From CAWGMT01 sp963823675 (GTDB lineage Bacteria; Planctomycetota; Planctomycetia; Isosphaerales; Isosphaeraceae): DNA of 64,000 bases. The notes beneath the pieces were generated by a model, which was not told where the DNA came from, ran no database searches, and saw only the letters and a program-made list of their open reading frames with translations. Location of the stretch: contig CAWGMT010000008.1 of assembly GCA_963823675.1 (NCBI GenBank), positions 1,488,001 to 1,552,000 of the forward strand, given 5' to 3'. A program made the translations under genes and the position numbers. Shown here piece after piece: positions 11,418 through 21,471 of the stretch. Positions within the stretch are counted from its first letter, which is position 1. Each line of letters starts with the position of its first letter.

Positions 11418-12260
11418 TCAGGCTGGCTCCGTCTCGATCGCTTCAGTTTGCCGCGCCCCGAGCCCTAAGAATGACGCCTGAGGTTGAGGGGTTTCCGATT
11501 TCGCAGCCCTTTTTGCAGCCGGCCTTTCTTGAGCGGGCTCGGGCTTTTCTGCCAGGTGCGTTAGCTTCCCAGACGGCGCCCGAGCTTTAGGGGTTTCCGA
11601 CTTCGCAGCCTTTTTTCCAGCCGGCCTCCTTTGTAGCGATTTTTTTTTCGGAGCGGGCCCCGTCGCAACGGACGCAAACTCCCCTGACGCGCCTTTAATG
11701 CTGCTCTGGAGATCCGGGAAGAACTGGTCAACAAAATCCGGATGCAGTCGCCTCTGGTGTGCGAACTCCAGGACGCTGTTAATCAAATCGACGTCTTGGG
11801 CCGCGTGGAAAGCGGCCTCATTCAGCATGTCGTTTTGCCACAACCAATAAGCGACCTCACACCAGCGCCAGAGAGGCACGCTATCGGTGATATGACATGA
11901 GGGCGCAGGGAACCCTCCTGGCCCCCGGGCGCCCGAAATGAACTGGTGAACCAACTGACGCGTCCGACCAATCTTGCGGGCAATCTCAGCCTGGGTCACA
12001 AGGTTGTAGTCGTCCACCCGGAGCACATCTGCGCCTATCTGAGCTCTCTTCACGTCTCGGACCGCACTGATGACGGCCTCCCTCAGAGACGCGGCAGCGC
12101 GAGAAAAGGTGAGGAATACGCGCCCCGACCGAATGCTGATGGTGGCATCGTCGCAGCCAGCCTCGAACAAAGCATCCTCTGCCCCGCTGGTTAACTCAGT
12201 AATGCCGGTTAGGACTAGGACGAAGTCGTACTCGCCCAGAGACGGGATCCTCGGCTCCAT
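11418..12260 (-). CDS. HTH DNA-binding protein with Lys/Ala/Pro-rich tail
   Basis: A 280-residue protein. ATG 12260 is preferred over ATG 12293 because it has GGAG nine bases upstream. The N-terminal third (YDFVLVLTGITELT, then FEAGCDDATISIRSGRVFLTF) is typical of a family of small regulators that follow a short partner gene. Residues about 85-120 form a helix-turn-helix (LVTQAEIARKIGRTRQLVHQF followed by ISGARGPGGFPAP). The last 90 residues are low complexity, with three similar blocks of the KKAAKSETPKARAP type, as in histone-H1-like tails. The partner gene ends 16 bases upstream, so the two are co-transcribed. I infer a transcription regulator, possibly autoregulatory through the palindrome at 12542-12555. 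Confidence 0.7.
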   Translation of the reverse strand: MEPRIPSLGEYDFVLVLTGITELTSGAEDALFEAGCDDATISIRSGRVFLTFSRAAASLREAVISAVRDVKRAQIGADVLRVDDYNLVTQAEIARKIGRTRQLVHQFISGARGPGGFPAPSCHITDSVPLWRWCEVAYWLWQNDMLNEAAFHAAQDVDLINSVLEFAHQRRLHPDFVDQFFPDLQSSIKGASGEFASVATGPAPKKKSLQRRPAGKKAAKSETPKARAPSGKLTHLAEKPEPAQERPAAKRAAKSETPQPQASFLGLGARQTEAIETEPA

Positions 12261-12276
12261 TCTTTTCGTCTCCGCT

Positions 12277-12519
12277 CTAGTTTGGTGCGTCATTTCGAAC
12301 GTGAGGGCAACTATCGATGTCGCGCCTGATGTGCCGTGCATGGTTCTCCGCATTCTTGGGAGTAGACCAGACGCTAATAATGCAACCCTCTCGGGTACGC
12401 AATGGGCAAAGCAAATGTCCCCAAGCATGACCTTGGGAGAGCTCGACACGCCAGTCCAGCGACTCGGCGTATTGAATGGCTTGCTCGATGTGTTTATTCG
12501 GATGTCTCGGCCTACCCAC
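12277..12519 (-). CDS. Small partner protein of the HTH regulator
   Basis: An 80-residue basic protein starting at GTG 12519 (AGGA eight bases upstream; a second GTG at 12540 is possible). Core sequence: HIEQAIQYAESLDWRV, SQGHAWGHLLCP, EGCIISVWSTPKN and HARHIRRDIDSCPH. I know this pattern as a conserved small protein encoded just before the HTH protein found here; the His-Arg-rich end recalls HicA-like RNA-binding folds, but no catalytic assignment is possible. The pair has the size and order of a toxin-antitoxin-like module. No frame change is seen. Confidence 0.65.
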   Translation of the reverse strand: MGRPRHPNKHIEQAIQYAESLDWRVELSQGHAWGHLLCPLRTREGCIISVWSTPKNAENHARHIRRDIDSCPHVRNDAPN

Positions 12520-12541
12520 CCGGTTAATCCTAGGACGCACG

Positions 12542-12555
12542 TTGACAACTGTCAA
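12542..12555. promoter_or_regulatory. Perfect 6-bp inverted repeat, candidate operator
   Basis: TTGACAACTGTCAA: arms TTGACA and TGTCAA around AC. It lies 23 bases upstream of GTG 12519, where an operator overlapping a promoter would be expected. The downstream HTH protein is the natural candidate binder. Palindrome seen directly; role inferred. Confidence 0.4.
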
Positions 12556-12613
12556 CAGCGGCCGGCCAAGCCGAGCTGTTGAAGATCGAGCCACTTGCGG
12601 CCGCCCCTGCGGC

Positions 12614-15600
12614 TCACCAACGGAAAAACCGGTACGGATCATCCCATTCTTCCGGCTTGTCAAGGTAAAGGCCAGCCAGCCAGCGCCGCTCCGCGCTCGC
12701 ACCAGCCACGGGCGTTGCAAAGCGATCCAGGATCGGCGTCGTGCTCCAGACTCTCATGCCGGCCAGCAGCCGTGATACGAGAAATGATGCTCGGCGAAAA
12801 GTCCGCTTGACGTTCGGCTTCGCAATGGCGTCAAACTGCCAGGGCGGAAGCTGACAGAATACCACGTTCACGCCATCCGCGCGGGCCAGGACGCCATCTC
12901 CGCAGACGGCCGCACCGGCTGTCACGAGGTACAAGTCCCGCGGGTCGCGGTTGTGAACGTCCGCCGGGCCGATGCCCGCCAGCAGCGAGCCTCGCGCCAA
13001 ATGGATCGAAGCTGGCCGAGATGTGCTCGCTTTTCTTCATGCGCACCTGGAACGGCAGAAAGCCGTTCGCGCCCTGCTCGTCGACGCCGATCGCCAGCAA
13101 GTTCCCGCCCGCCTTCAGCCAGCCGGCGATCGCGGCTTTGCTGGATTTGAGCTCGCGATCACCGCCTGGACCGACCACCAAGACTTCATCGAGCGACAGA
13201 TTCTCTCCATGGTATGCGTGCACCGAGAAGCCTGCGGACTCGAGATGCCGGAACCCGGCCTGATCGCCGGCATAGACGGCCTGGCGGCGAGCGGTTGATT
13301 TCCAGTTACAGACATGCTCGATCATGTTCCACGCCAGGGTCTCGGCCGCGGGATCGGTCTCGGTGCGTCCCGTCACGTCGAGCTGGCAAAAGAAAACCAT
13401 GCCCAGTCCTTCGTGATACTCCAGAAGCGGGCTGTACTGAAGGCTGTAACCGCCGTCGAGAATCGGCAAGAAATCACCGCACGCCGGCTTCTCGATCAGG
13501 GCCGACGCGACGCTGCCTCGATTGCCGCAACGCCAGATATGCGTCACCGGGATGTCACACCAAGTTACAGTCGGCCCGTGACCAGGCCGCATTTCATACC
13601 GCAGGCGCGGCGGGAGAGTCGTCGCCTCCCCGCGCCAGTCACGCAGCGTCTCCGGAGCAATTCCGGCCAGAAGCGGGTGATCGGGTACGCGCGGGAAGAT
13701 CTGTCTCAGACCGTATTCCTCGGCGCGAAACCCCAGCCGGCGCTCCAGCACCTCCGCCGTCTGCTCGAACACGAGCACCTTCAGACCGTCGCGAACCCGA
13801 TCGATCCGGGGCGCCGGCCCGCTCGCGGAGAGCGCCCCCTTGCCCACGATCAGCACGTCGTACGGCGACAAATCCGTGGCCGCGTCCACGGATTGGTACC
13901 GGATCGCCATCCTGTCGAGCAGCGCGCGGGTTTCGCCCTTGGCGTCGAAGACCGCGACCGCGGCCTTGGCGCCTCGCGTATCCCTCGTCGGGCGGACCAG
14001 GGCCGTCGCGAATCCTGTGTTGGCGGGAACGACGTGGATCGTGAACGCATCCTCCTGGGTCTCGCCCGTGCTGAAGTCAACTCTCAACTTCAAGCCGTAA
14101 GAGCCCGACGGCAACGTGGCCGGCAGCGGAATGCGTAGCGGTGCGCGTTCTTGCTGGCCCGTAGCCACTATGACCTGCTGGCGACCTGACTGCGCCTGCG
14201 GCAGCGCCAGCGACCATCGGCAGTCGCCCGTCACGGTCTCGCGGCAATTGTTGATGATAATGATCTGTTTCTCGACCGTTTCGCCCGGGCGGAAGTTGTG
14301 GTCCTTGCTGGTGGCACGCCCGGGTTTGCCGCCGATGTAGGCCAGCAGCGGCCGGTTGTTGCGAACGAGCGCCCGGCCAGCGGCATTGGGTATCCAGTCG
14401 GAGCGCTCGAAGGCCAGATCCATGCGTTCGTACCGCTGTTCGAGATAGTCCGGACTGAAGCCCGGTCGCTGAAGTTTCTCCCAGTCCACGGCGAACGATT
14501 TACGGCGCTTATCCACGCCATTGCGGAGCCCCCAGAAGTTCCCGTACTCCCACGGGGAGATCGCCGAGACGCCCCAGGTGCGGAAGGCCCGCCAGTTATC
14601 CTTCAGATACATCGCCAGCACGGCGTTCCGATCCTCGAAGAGGCGCGAACCGAGGTCGTAAGGGTAATCCCAGCGATGCCAGAGGTTACCAGCCCGGAAC
14701 TGCCGGGCCTCCCACCGCAGGTTCGTTTTTTCCATCTCGGTGATCCGGAACGCCCGGTCGCCGAGGAACTGTGCGTCCCATTCGGCCAGGCAGAATTCCC
14801 ACGGTACCCGCGCGCTGCCGAAGGACCGTTGACCCTTGTACCAGCCGCGGTACATCGCCCAGTCCCACGCAAATGGTGCGCCGTACTCGCAGGTGAATAC
14901 CGGCTTGATGCCGGCCGTGGCCCAGTGCTCGAACCAGTCCGACAATTCCTGAATCGGGGCGAAGTTGGGGTAGAAATTGGCCGTATGCATCGAGCCCAGG
15001 TTGCCCGAGGAGTGATGATAGACGATCCGCTCGGGGTCCAGACGCCGGACGATCGCCTCGGCCCGCAAGGCGAGCTTGGAGTTGTTCCTGGACCACGTTT
15101 CCCGTGGATCGTGCCGGCCGTCGATCATGTCCGGGTTCATGTCCTCGTCGTAACCGGTCGCGTTGTGGCTCATGGCGTAGAACACCACCGAAGGGTGGTT
15201 CTGAGCCATCCGCACGTAGAACTCGGCATGACGGGCGTAACCGTTGTTCCGATCGGCATCGGGGGCTCGCCAATCGTAGTGACTGAAGTGCGGCTGCGAA
15301 AACGCAACCAGCATGCCCACGTCGTCCGCGGCGCGCAGGATCTCGGCAAAGCTCAGATGGGAACCTGGATCACAACCGTAATTATGGGTGTAAACGAAGT
15401 TGATGCCGAAGCTCTTGAGACGTTCCAGGCTCTCCCGGGCTCCCTCGTATCCCGCGTGCGCGGCATCGATCTGGGCGCTGTCCAGCGGCACGGCCGACAG
15501 GAAGATACGGCTGCCGTTCAAGAAGAAATCGCGGCCATCGATCCAGAACTCGCGAAACCCAAATCGCACGTCAAAGGCCGTATCCAGCACTGCGCCGCTT

Positions 15601-16574
15601 GCGTCCAGCAGCGAGAGCGTCATCAAATACGTGTTCTGCGGCCGATGGAGGTCCCAGAGGCGGTCCGGCTTCCAGTTTGCGCTGAAGCGGAAGCGGCCAT
15701 CATCGAGCTCCTTTACCGTAAAACTCTGACTCGCGGGCTCGGTCGCGGCGCGGCCGTCGTTCGTGATCCGGGCGCGCAGGATATAGCGCGCCTCCGGAGC
15801 AAGTTCCGGCAATGCGACATCGAACGAAATCCGACCGTTGCGCACCGAAGTATCTACCTTCGCGTCAGCAATACGCGCATGGGCGGGCGTGCTCACGAGG
15901 TAAACATCGCCGCACAGCCCACGCCGCGGTACCGTGCCTCTGACCTGCCGGCCCGCGGCCGTATCGTTGTACGAGAGCAAGACCGACTTGAGGGGTAGCG
16001 CCACGACCAGCATACTGAGCACATGCTTGCCTCCGGGGCGGCAAACCGGAGTGAGCTCAAGCTCGCCGCCTGGAAACCGGATCTCCCCCGCCTTTTTACC
16101 ATCCACATACACGGCCGCCAGGGAATTCAGGCACTCGATGGAAACGGCAATGCGCCGCCCGGCCCACTGGCTGGGTATCGCAATCTCGCGCTGGTACCAG
16201 GCCGCGGTCACGCTGCCCAGCCGGGCGCCTTTCCAGCCCGGATGCGAATAGACCGTCTGGCAGTCCTTTTGCATGTAGTCGGTGATCCCGGGCCAGCACC
16301 CAGGAACCTTGAAATAGCCCCAGTTCCCGGCTGGCGCCTGCGCCGAGGTCGTTTCAGCCGGCTGCCATCGCCAGAGCCCATTGATGCAGATCCGCTCACG
16401 AGTCGGCGTCGTTTCGCGGTAGGCTTTATCGAGGTCCCAGACCGCCTGCACATCCGCGGGTAGGGAAGTGGCAAACTGATCCGCGCGGGTTTCGTGACCA
16501 CCTGCCAGGAGCACGCTCATGATGGCCGCAAGGCTCGTTTTGTAGAGAGACCGCCCCCATTCTCGCTCGCTCAT
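12614..16574 (-). CDS. Secreted glycoside hydrolase family 2-like protein (one frame change)
   Basis: About 1,320 residues. ATG 16574 has GGGAGG upstream and opens a signal peptide (SLAAIMSVLLAGGHETRA), so export is likely. Order: a GH2 sugar-binding-like domain (residues ~40-250), an immunoglobulin-like domain, a TIM barrel (~370-720) and a C-terminal half with a glutamine-amidotransferase-like or cellulosomal-type alpha/beta part. Barrel signatures are RLKSFGINFVYTHNYG and FTCEYGAPFAWDW, whose Glu fits the GH2 nucleophile. At the usual acid/base position, NHPSVVFYAMSHNATG has His-Asn in place of the usual Asn-Glu. The frame changes at AAA 12999-13001; the true end (LYLDKPEEWDDPYRFFRW) is in the next frame. 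Substrate unknown, probably a plant or algal polysaccharide. Confidence 0.75.
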
Positions 16575-17742
16575 GCCGACCCTCCCGCATTCTCGGCAGC
16601 CCCGGCAAGGTCATGCGGGGAGGCCGGCCACGCCGGCATCCGCGACCCGGATTTCCTGCCCGTGGGACTTCCAGACACTGGCCTGACGCCCGTGCCGCCT
16701 TCCAGGTTACTGCACTCGGCGGGGAAAGGGGAGAGTTCGGTTGATCCCGCGCTTGCGAAAAGGGGGGGGCAGGTGCACGTCAGCTTTTGCGCGTATCGGC
16801 AGCGGGTTGAAATCGTCAATTTGCGATCCTTGGCCCATCGAAATGCCAAACTCTCGGGCACCTGGTTGGTGCGAGCCCAGTCCGGTTTAGACTGTGCGAG
16901 CGCAAGTGCAAGGGCGAGCTGGGCTTTCTTACTCTCGCGATGTTCTCCGGCCATGGTAGTGGATGAGAGCCAGTGGGACGAATCCACTGGTTTTTTTCCG
17001 TTTTGCCCGCCCACGGTTCTCAGCCCCGGGCATAGGGCTGGCCGGCACGCCCTCGAGGGGCAAGGACATGGGGATTTGACCTTAACCGAGGATGACACGA
17101 ATCTTACGAATGGAAGAGCCGTCTTCTGAGTATCGCCCCACGACCTCGTGATGACTGGTCCCGACACTCGCTCGAGAATCCAGTCTCCCGTCTCTATTTG
17201 TGAGATTCATGTTATTCGTGGTCGAACTGCGTCTGAGTCAGCGCGATCGGGACGCGTTCGGGGGTGAACCGGCTGGTGGACATGTGGAATACGCACTCTG
17301 CGCCCAGTTCTCTATATCTAAAATGCGCTGATCTCAAAATTTCGTTAACGCAAGTTTTACAATTCGCCGATTTTTTTGCCGCAACTTCTTATGCCGCTGA
17401 GCGAAAAAAAAAGTGGAAAATTTTTCGGGCTGTTCACTGTGTTCGGTTCCGTACGGCCCCGCACCACTGGCCCCGTCCCGCCGGTCTCTTGTTGTTGCCT
17501 GGTACTTGCGATAGCTTGCCATTCCTCGGAACAGAGCTTTGGTGCATTAGATCAGTGTTGAGCTGGTTCGCCGCGATCTGAGTGGGAGAAGCGATGAGAT
17601 GATCTCCGTTTAGAAAGCCATAACCTCGATGTTACAGTTTAGTATTGTCATCCAGGTTGGCCGCGTCCTCGCTCGGCCGGCGGCGGCCAGCGATGTACGC
17701 ACTCTGTTGTCGTCGCATCCCGACCTGCGGTAAACTGACGCC
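16575..17742. other. Long intergenic region with an AT-rich block
   Basis: Nearly 1.2 kb without a convincing gene. The open frame 16571-17167 on the minus strand has a composition typical of a shadow frame. From about 17330 to 17440 the sequence turns AT-rich, with runs of T8 and A9, unlike the flanks; this could be a promoter region or transferred DNA. No tRNA or repeat is evident. Confidence 0.4.
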
Positions 17743-18030
17743 ATGAGCGAGACAGCGACTCTTGATACGGAAAGCGAAATATTGGAGCAGGTCATCGATC
17801 CCGGCACCGCTGGGATGTCGCCTGAGGCTGCGCAGGCGCTGCTCGGATTTCGGTTCAATGCAACCGCGGTCGCACGTATGAACGAACTGGCGGACAAGAA
17901 CCGCAAGGGTATCATCGCGCCGGCCGAACGCGCCCTCTTGGAGCGTTATCTGCGCGTCGGCAACTTCCTCAACCTGATCCACGCCAAGGCTCGCTGCGCT
18001 TTGGCCGAGCCCGCTCCCCCCGCCTCGTGA
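17743..18030 (+). CDS. Small conserved hypothetical protein upstream of HNH nuclease
   Basis: A 95-residue acidic protein starting at ATG 17743 and ending four bases before the HNH gene. Sequence blocks are MSPEAAQALLGFRFNATAVARMN and ALLERYLRVGNFLNLIHAKARCAL, predicted mostly helical. Planctomycete and cyanobacterial HNH genes often have such a small helical protein in front. No catalytic residues are recognised. The tight spacing implies co-translation; it may be a partner or regulator of the nuclease. Confidence 0.65.
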   Translation: MSETATLDTESEILEQVIDPGTAGMSPEAAQALLGFRFNATAVARMNELADKNRKGIIAPAERALLERYLRVGNFLNLIHAKARCALAEPAPPAS

Positions 18031-18034
18031 CGCG

Positions 18035-18454
18035 ATGAATGAGGCACTGAAACGTCTGGTTTGGGACCGCGCCGAAAACACCTGGGAATCCTGTCGGCTG
18101 CCGCAATCGTTCGACGTTCTGCCGTTCCAGATCGACCACGTCATTGCCGAGCAACACCACGGACCGACCGTCGCCGAAAACTTGGCATTGTCCTGCCTGA
18201 ATGACAACCTCCACAAGGGGCCGAATATCGCGGGTCTCGACCCCGACACCGGTTTGCTGACGCGACTCTTCCACCCCCGCCAGGACATTTGGGAGGAGCA
18301 TTTCGCCTGGGCCGGCCCGGTGCTTACCGGCCGAACCGACATCGGACGAACGACGATCGATGTCCCTGTCATCAACGCTCCCGAGCTCGTCGAATTGTGC
18401 CGGCTACTGATCCGAGCCGGGCTTTTCCCAGGCGTGCAACCACCGCGTCACTGA
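18035..18454 (+). CDS. HNH endonuclease family protein
   Basis: A 139-residue protein of the stand-alone HNH nuclease type. The core is FQIDHVIAEQHHGPTVAENLALSC (D-H then N), followed by NLHKGPNIAGLDP and LFHPRQDIWEEHF, the usual order in this family. In relatives an N-terminal CxxC of the form CEYC precedes the active site; here the same place reads WESC, so one zinc ligand may be missing. Cytoplasmic. Its ATG is four bases after the upstream stop. A degraded gene on the other strand and a transposon follow. Target unknown. Confidence 0.75.
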   Translation: MNEALKRLVWDRAENTWESCRLPQSFDVLPFQIDHVIAEQHHGPTVAENLALSCLNDNLHKGPNIAGLDPDTGLLTRLFHPRQDIWEEHFAWAGPVLTGRTDIGRTTIDVPVINAPELVELCRLLIRAGLFPGVQPPRH

Positions 18455-18471
18455 CGGCGGCCGACACAAGG

Positions 18472-18566
18472 TCACGGACGGGTCGCCTGGCGGCTGGACT
18501 GGGGTGTCCGGGAACGGCGACCTTCTGGTGTCCTGGGGCCGGTCGATTTGCGACTGTTGCGCTTGT
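18472..18566 (-). pseudogene. Fragment of a STGPRTPEG-type conserved protein, cut by the transposon
   Basis: The minus strand next to the left transposon end encodes KRNSRKSTGPRTPEG, a motif that normally lies near the N-terminus of a widespread conserved hypothetical protein (NxRNxxxSTGPRTPEGK followed by RNALKHGL). Here it breaks off after a few residues, and the transposon begins right at its start. I infer that the transposon landed in or beside this gene. Confidence 0.4.
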
Positions 18567-18601
18567 CCTCCCAACCAAAATCCTTGCCGCATAATTTGGA
18601 G
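18567..18601 (+). repeat. Left terminal inverted repeat of the transposon
   Basis: Starts CCTCCCAACCAAAATCCTTG and ends near TTTGGAG. It pairs with the reverse complement of 21207-21241 (CCCCCACCATAATTCTTGCA...TTTGGCG) with a few mismatches and a two-base gap. The outer limit is uncertain by a few bases. Confidence 0.5.
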
Positions 18602-18663
18602 AATTGACCGGAGCAATCGACGTCTCCTCCCAATCGCGGCGATGCCGCCAAGGCGAGGAGCAA

Positions 18664-20126
18664 ATGTGGAACGAGTGGAGCCGGTGGTGGAGTGGACGAG
18701 GCGCGCCTGGCGAAGGGCCGCCTGAAGAATCGGTTCTGCCGACATCGAATTCAGAGAACGATCGGGGACCACGCGACGAATCGAATGCGGTCGAATCGGA
18801 GAGCGACCAGAGCACATTTCAGGGCGCGACCCACACGGAAGCGGAAAATGCGGACAACGCTATTCGGGAAACGACCCCGCCAGTCGAGCACGCAGACGAG
18901 CCGGCTGGCCCGACCAATCTTGGCGACGAAATCGCGTTAGGCGCCGCGGGAATTTTGCCGGTGCTCACCTGCGACGATTCCAGTGCCGACGAGCCCGCCG
19001 GGTTCCCGGCCGACGAATTCGACAGCCCGTCGGCCGATCTCGATCCGGTCGCCGAGCTTTTGCGGCAAGGGCTCGGGCTACCGACAGGCAAAAGCCGCGC
19101 GCGCCGCGGACGCCGGCTGGTTCGACCCGAGGAGGTCAAGCCGGCCGCGTACAACCCCCAGCAACGACTCATGATCCTCGATTGCTGGCAGCGCAGCGGC
19201 CTGCCCGCCGAGGATTTCGCACCCTTGGTGGGCGTCTCCAAGCATACGCTCTATGCCTGGAAGCAGCGGTTCGACCGACAGGGACCGGCTGGCTTGCTGG
19301 AACAGCCCCGCGGCGCCAGCGAGGGAAGCCGGCTGCCCGAGCTCACCCAACGCACCATTCTCTTGCTCAAGCAGGCGCATCCCGACTGGGGCTGCGAGCG
19401 CATCAGCCACATGCTGCTGCGCGGCCCGGCATTGCCGGCCAGTCCCGCCAGCCGTCGCCCGCGTCCTGCACGAGGCGGGCTACCAGCTGCAGGAGACGCC
19501 CACCCGGCCGCATCCCGAACAAGGTCCGCCACTTCGAGCGGGCCAGGCCCAACCAGCTCTGGCAGACCGACCTGTTCACCTTCGTGCTCAAGCGGCAGAA
19601 CCGGCGGGTCTACCTGGTCGCCTTCCTCGACGATCACAGCCGGTTTCTCGTCAGCTTCGGTCTCCACGCCAGCCAGTCCACGGCCCTGGTGCTCGAGGTT
19701 CTCCGCGCGGGCATCACGGCCTACGGAACGCCCGAGGAAGTGCTCACCGACAACGGCACTCAGTACGTCACCTGGCGGGGCGAGAGTGCGTTTCACAAGG
19801 AGCTCAAGCAGCGCGGCATCCGCCAGATCGTGGCCCGCGCCGCGGCATCCGCAGACCCTGGGCAAGATCGAGCGGTTCTGGGGCACGCTCTGGCGCGAGT
19901 GCCTCGAGACCGCCGTGTTCCTCGATCTGGCCGATGCCCGCGCGGATCGGCCATTTCATCGACTGGTACAACTTCCAGCGCGTTCACAGCGGGATCGACG
20001 GACTGGTGCCGGCCGACCGCTTTTTCGGCGCGGCTCCCGAGGTTTTACACGCCCTCAAGGAGCGGGTGGCCGCCAACGCCCTGGAGCTGGCTCGCAACGG
20101 CCTGCCCAAGCCGCCGTTCTACCTGA
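18664..20126 (+). CDS. DDE transposase 1 (HTH plus rve integrase core), frames broken
   Basis: Start ATG 18664 after GAGGAG. A 150-residue acidic leader is followed by a helix-turn-helix (LMILDCWQRSGLPAEDFAPL, then VGVSKHTLYAWKQRFDRQG), then an rve-type core. Catalytic signatures across frames are WQTDLFTFVL (first Asp), EEVLTDNGTQY (second Asp) and TLGKIERFWGTLWRECL (Glu). A tail with FIDWYNFQRVHSGIDGLVPADRFFG is as in IS481-like enzymes. The frame changes near 19440, 19850 and 19950. It is the first of two transposases in the element; the 3' limit is uncertain because the frame also shifts near the end. Cuts and joins the element's ends. Confidence 0.65.
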
Positions 20127-20149
20127 CCGGCCAGCTGGGCGGAGGGGCG

Positions 20150-21208
20150 GCGGAACGAACGCAAGCTCCGAAAACGGTCGCTCGCGTTTTGTCGTTACGC
20201 GCACGGCCGCGGCTGGTCAACCGAGGAGACGGCTGCGGCTCTTGGTCTCTCACCGCGCACCTTGTGGCATTGGGATCGAGGTTGGGAGACGGACCGGCTG
20301 GCGCCGCGCCCACGGGGAAGGCCGCCGCAAATCGCCCCGGTCGAGCGTCAAGCCGAGGTCACCGGCTTTCTGGAGTTGCATGGTCCCAGCATCAGTCTTG
20401 CGAGCCTCGAGGCCGAGTACCCCGATGTTGCTCGAGCCGAGCTGGCTGGGCTGCGAGCGGAATATCGTGCCGAGTGGCACCAAGAGCACGCCGAGGAACA
20501 GTGCCGGCTGGAGTGGCTCTGCCCGGGTAGTGTGTGGGCGATGGACTTCACCCATCCGCCCTACCTGATCAACGGCGTCTTCCCCGCGATTCTGAAGGTG
20601 GCCGACCTGGCGAGTCAACACCAGTTGCTCTGGCTGGCGGTCGCGCATGAAGATGCGGCGACCGTGGTGGAAGCGCTGGCCGCTTTGTTTGGGGAGCACG
20701 GTGGCCCCGCTGGTCATGAAATGCGACAACGGTCCGGCGTTCCGCGCCCACCTGACGAAGCGATTCTTGCTCGGCCGTGAGGTTTTCACTTTGTACTCGC
20801 CGCCGTACCGTGCCCAGTACAACGGCGGTTGCGAGCGTGCCAACCGCACGCTCAAGGAGTTGACCGAGCACGTTGCCGAACAAGCGGGTCGTCGCGACTT
20901 CTGGACGAGCGACGATCTCCTGGTGGCGCGTCCGCGCCAACGGACTGAGCCGGCCATGGGGAGCGACGGGCGCAACGCCGGAAGAAACCTGGTCGGCACA
21001 CGACGTATTGTCGCTGGACAAACGCGAAAACATGTCGCAACACTTAAGGAGCGAGATTGCGACTGTTCTGGACCAGCGCGTGCTCGATCCGACAGTCGCG
21101 CTTTCGCATTACCCCCAAGCCGAGATCGAGCGCATCGCGGCGCAAGTCGTCCTCGAACAGCTCGGTCTCCTTCACGTCACGAGGAGACGAATTACTCCGG
21201 CGTTTTGA
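20150..21208 (+). CDS. DDE transposase 2 (HTH plus DD35E core), frames broken
   Basis: Begins with a helix-turn-helix (GWSTEETAAALGLSPRTLWH), then a core with SVWAMDFTHPP (first Asp), LVMKCDNGPAF (second Asp) and YNGGCERANRTLKEL (Glu); 35 residues separate the last two, a DD35E spacing. The last part runs to RRITPAF with stop at 21208. Frame changes near 20190, 20710 and 20940. It differs from transposase 1 in length and motifs, so it is a second enzyme, not a fragment of the first. The N-terminal limit is inferred from the frame that carries the HTH. Confidence 0.6.
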
Positions 21209-21241
21209 CGCCAAATCGCTGCAAGAATTATGGTGGGGGCA
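21207..21241 (-). repeat. Right terminal inverted repeat of the transposon
   Basis: CGCCAAATCGCTGCAAGAAT followed by TATGGTGGGGG; the reverse complement aligns to the left end at 18567-18601. It begins at the stop codon of transposase 2. Confidence 0.5.
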
Positions 21242-21471
21242 CACAGAATCACTGCGAGAAAATCGTCACCAAAGCTGGTGGGCTCAAGAAGAAGATCGAT
21301 GCCAATTTGGTCGAGCTTCAGGAGCACGTTCAGCGGTTAGCCGAAATTGGCATCAAATGACGTTGCTTCACTGCGTCTCTCTCTAGGCGATGCGACGACG
21401 CCCCATCTAAAACGAACTGCGCGGCGATGGCAACATCCACTGAGTCAAGATACGATGAAGGTGAGTCAGTC

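Larger units (their letters stand above)
18567..21241 (+). mobile_element. Transposon with two different DDE transposase genes
   Basis: About 2.67 kb bounded by imperfect inverted ends (18567-18601 and 21207-21241, roughly 24 of 30 positions matching). It holds two plus-strand genes, each with its own helix-turn-helix and DDE catalytic core, which are not copies of one another. Both genes change frame several times, so the copy is either inactive or carries sequencing indels. It separates the HNH gene from the large helicase locus. No clear target duplication was seen. Confidence 0.65.

Noticed and set aside
14298..15998. 566-codon open frame on the plus strand
   Set aside because: It lies wholly inside the GH2-like gene on the other strand and has the Val/Pro/Arg-rich composition of an antisense shadow.
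16571..17167. 198-codon minus-strand frame upstream of the GH2-like gene
   Set aside because: No ribosome site, no recognisable motif, and a composition like non-coding GC-rich DNA.
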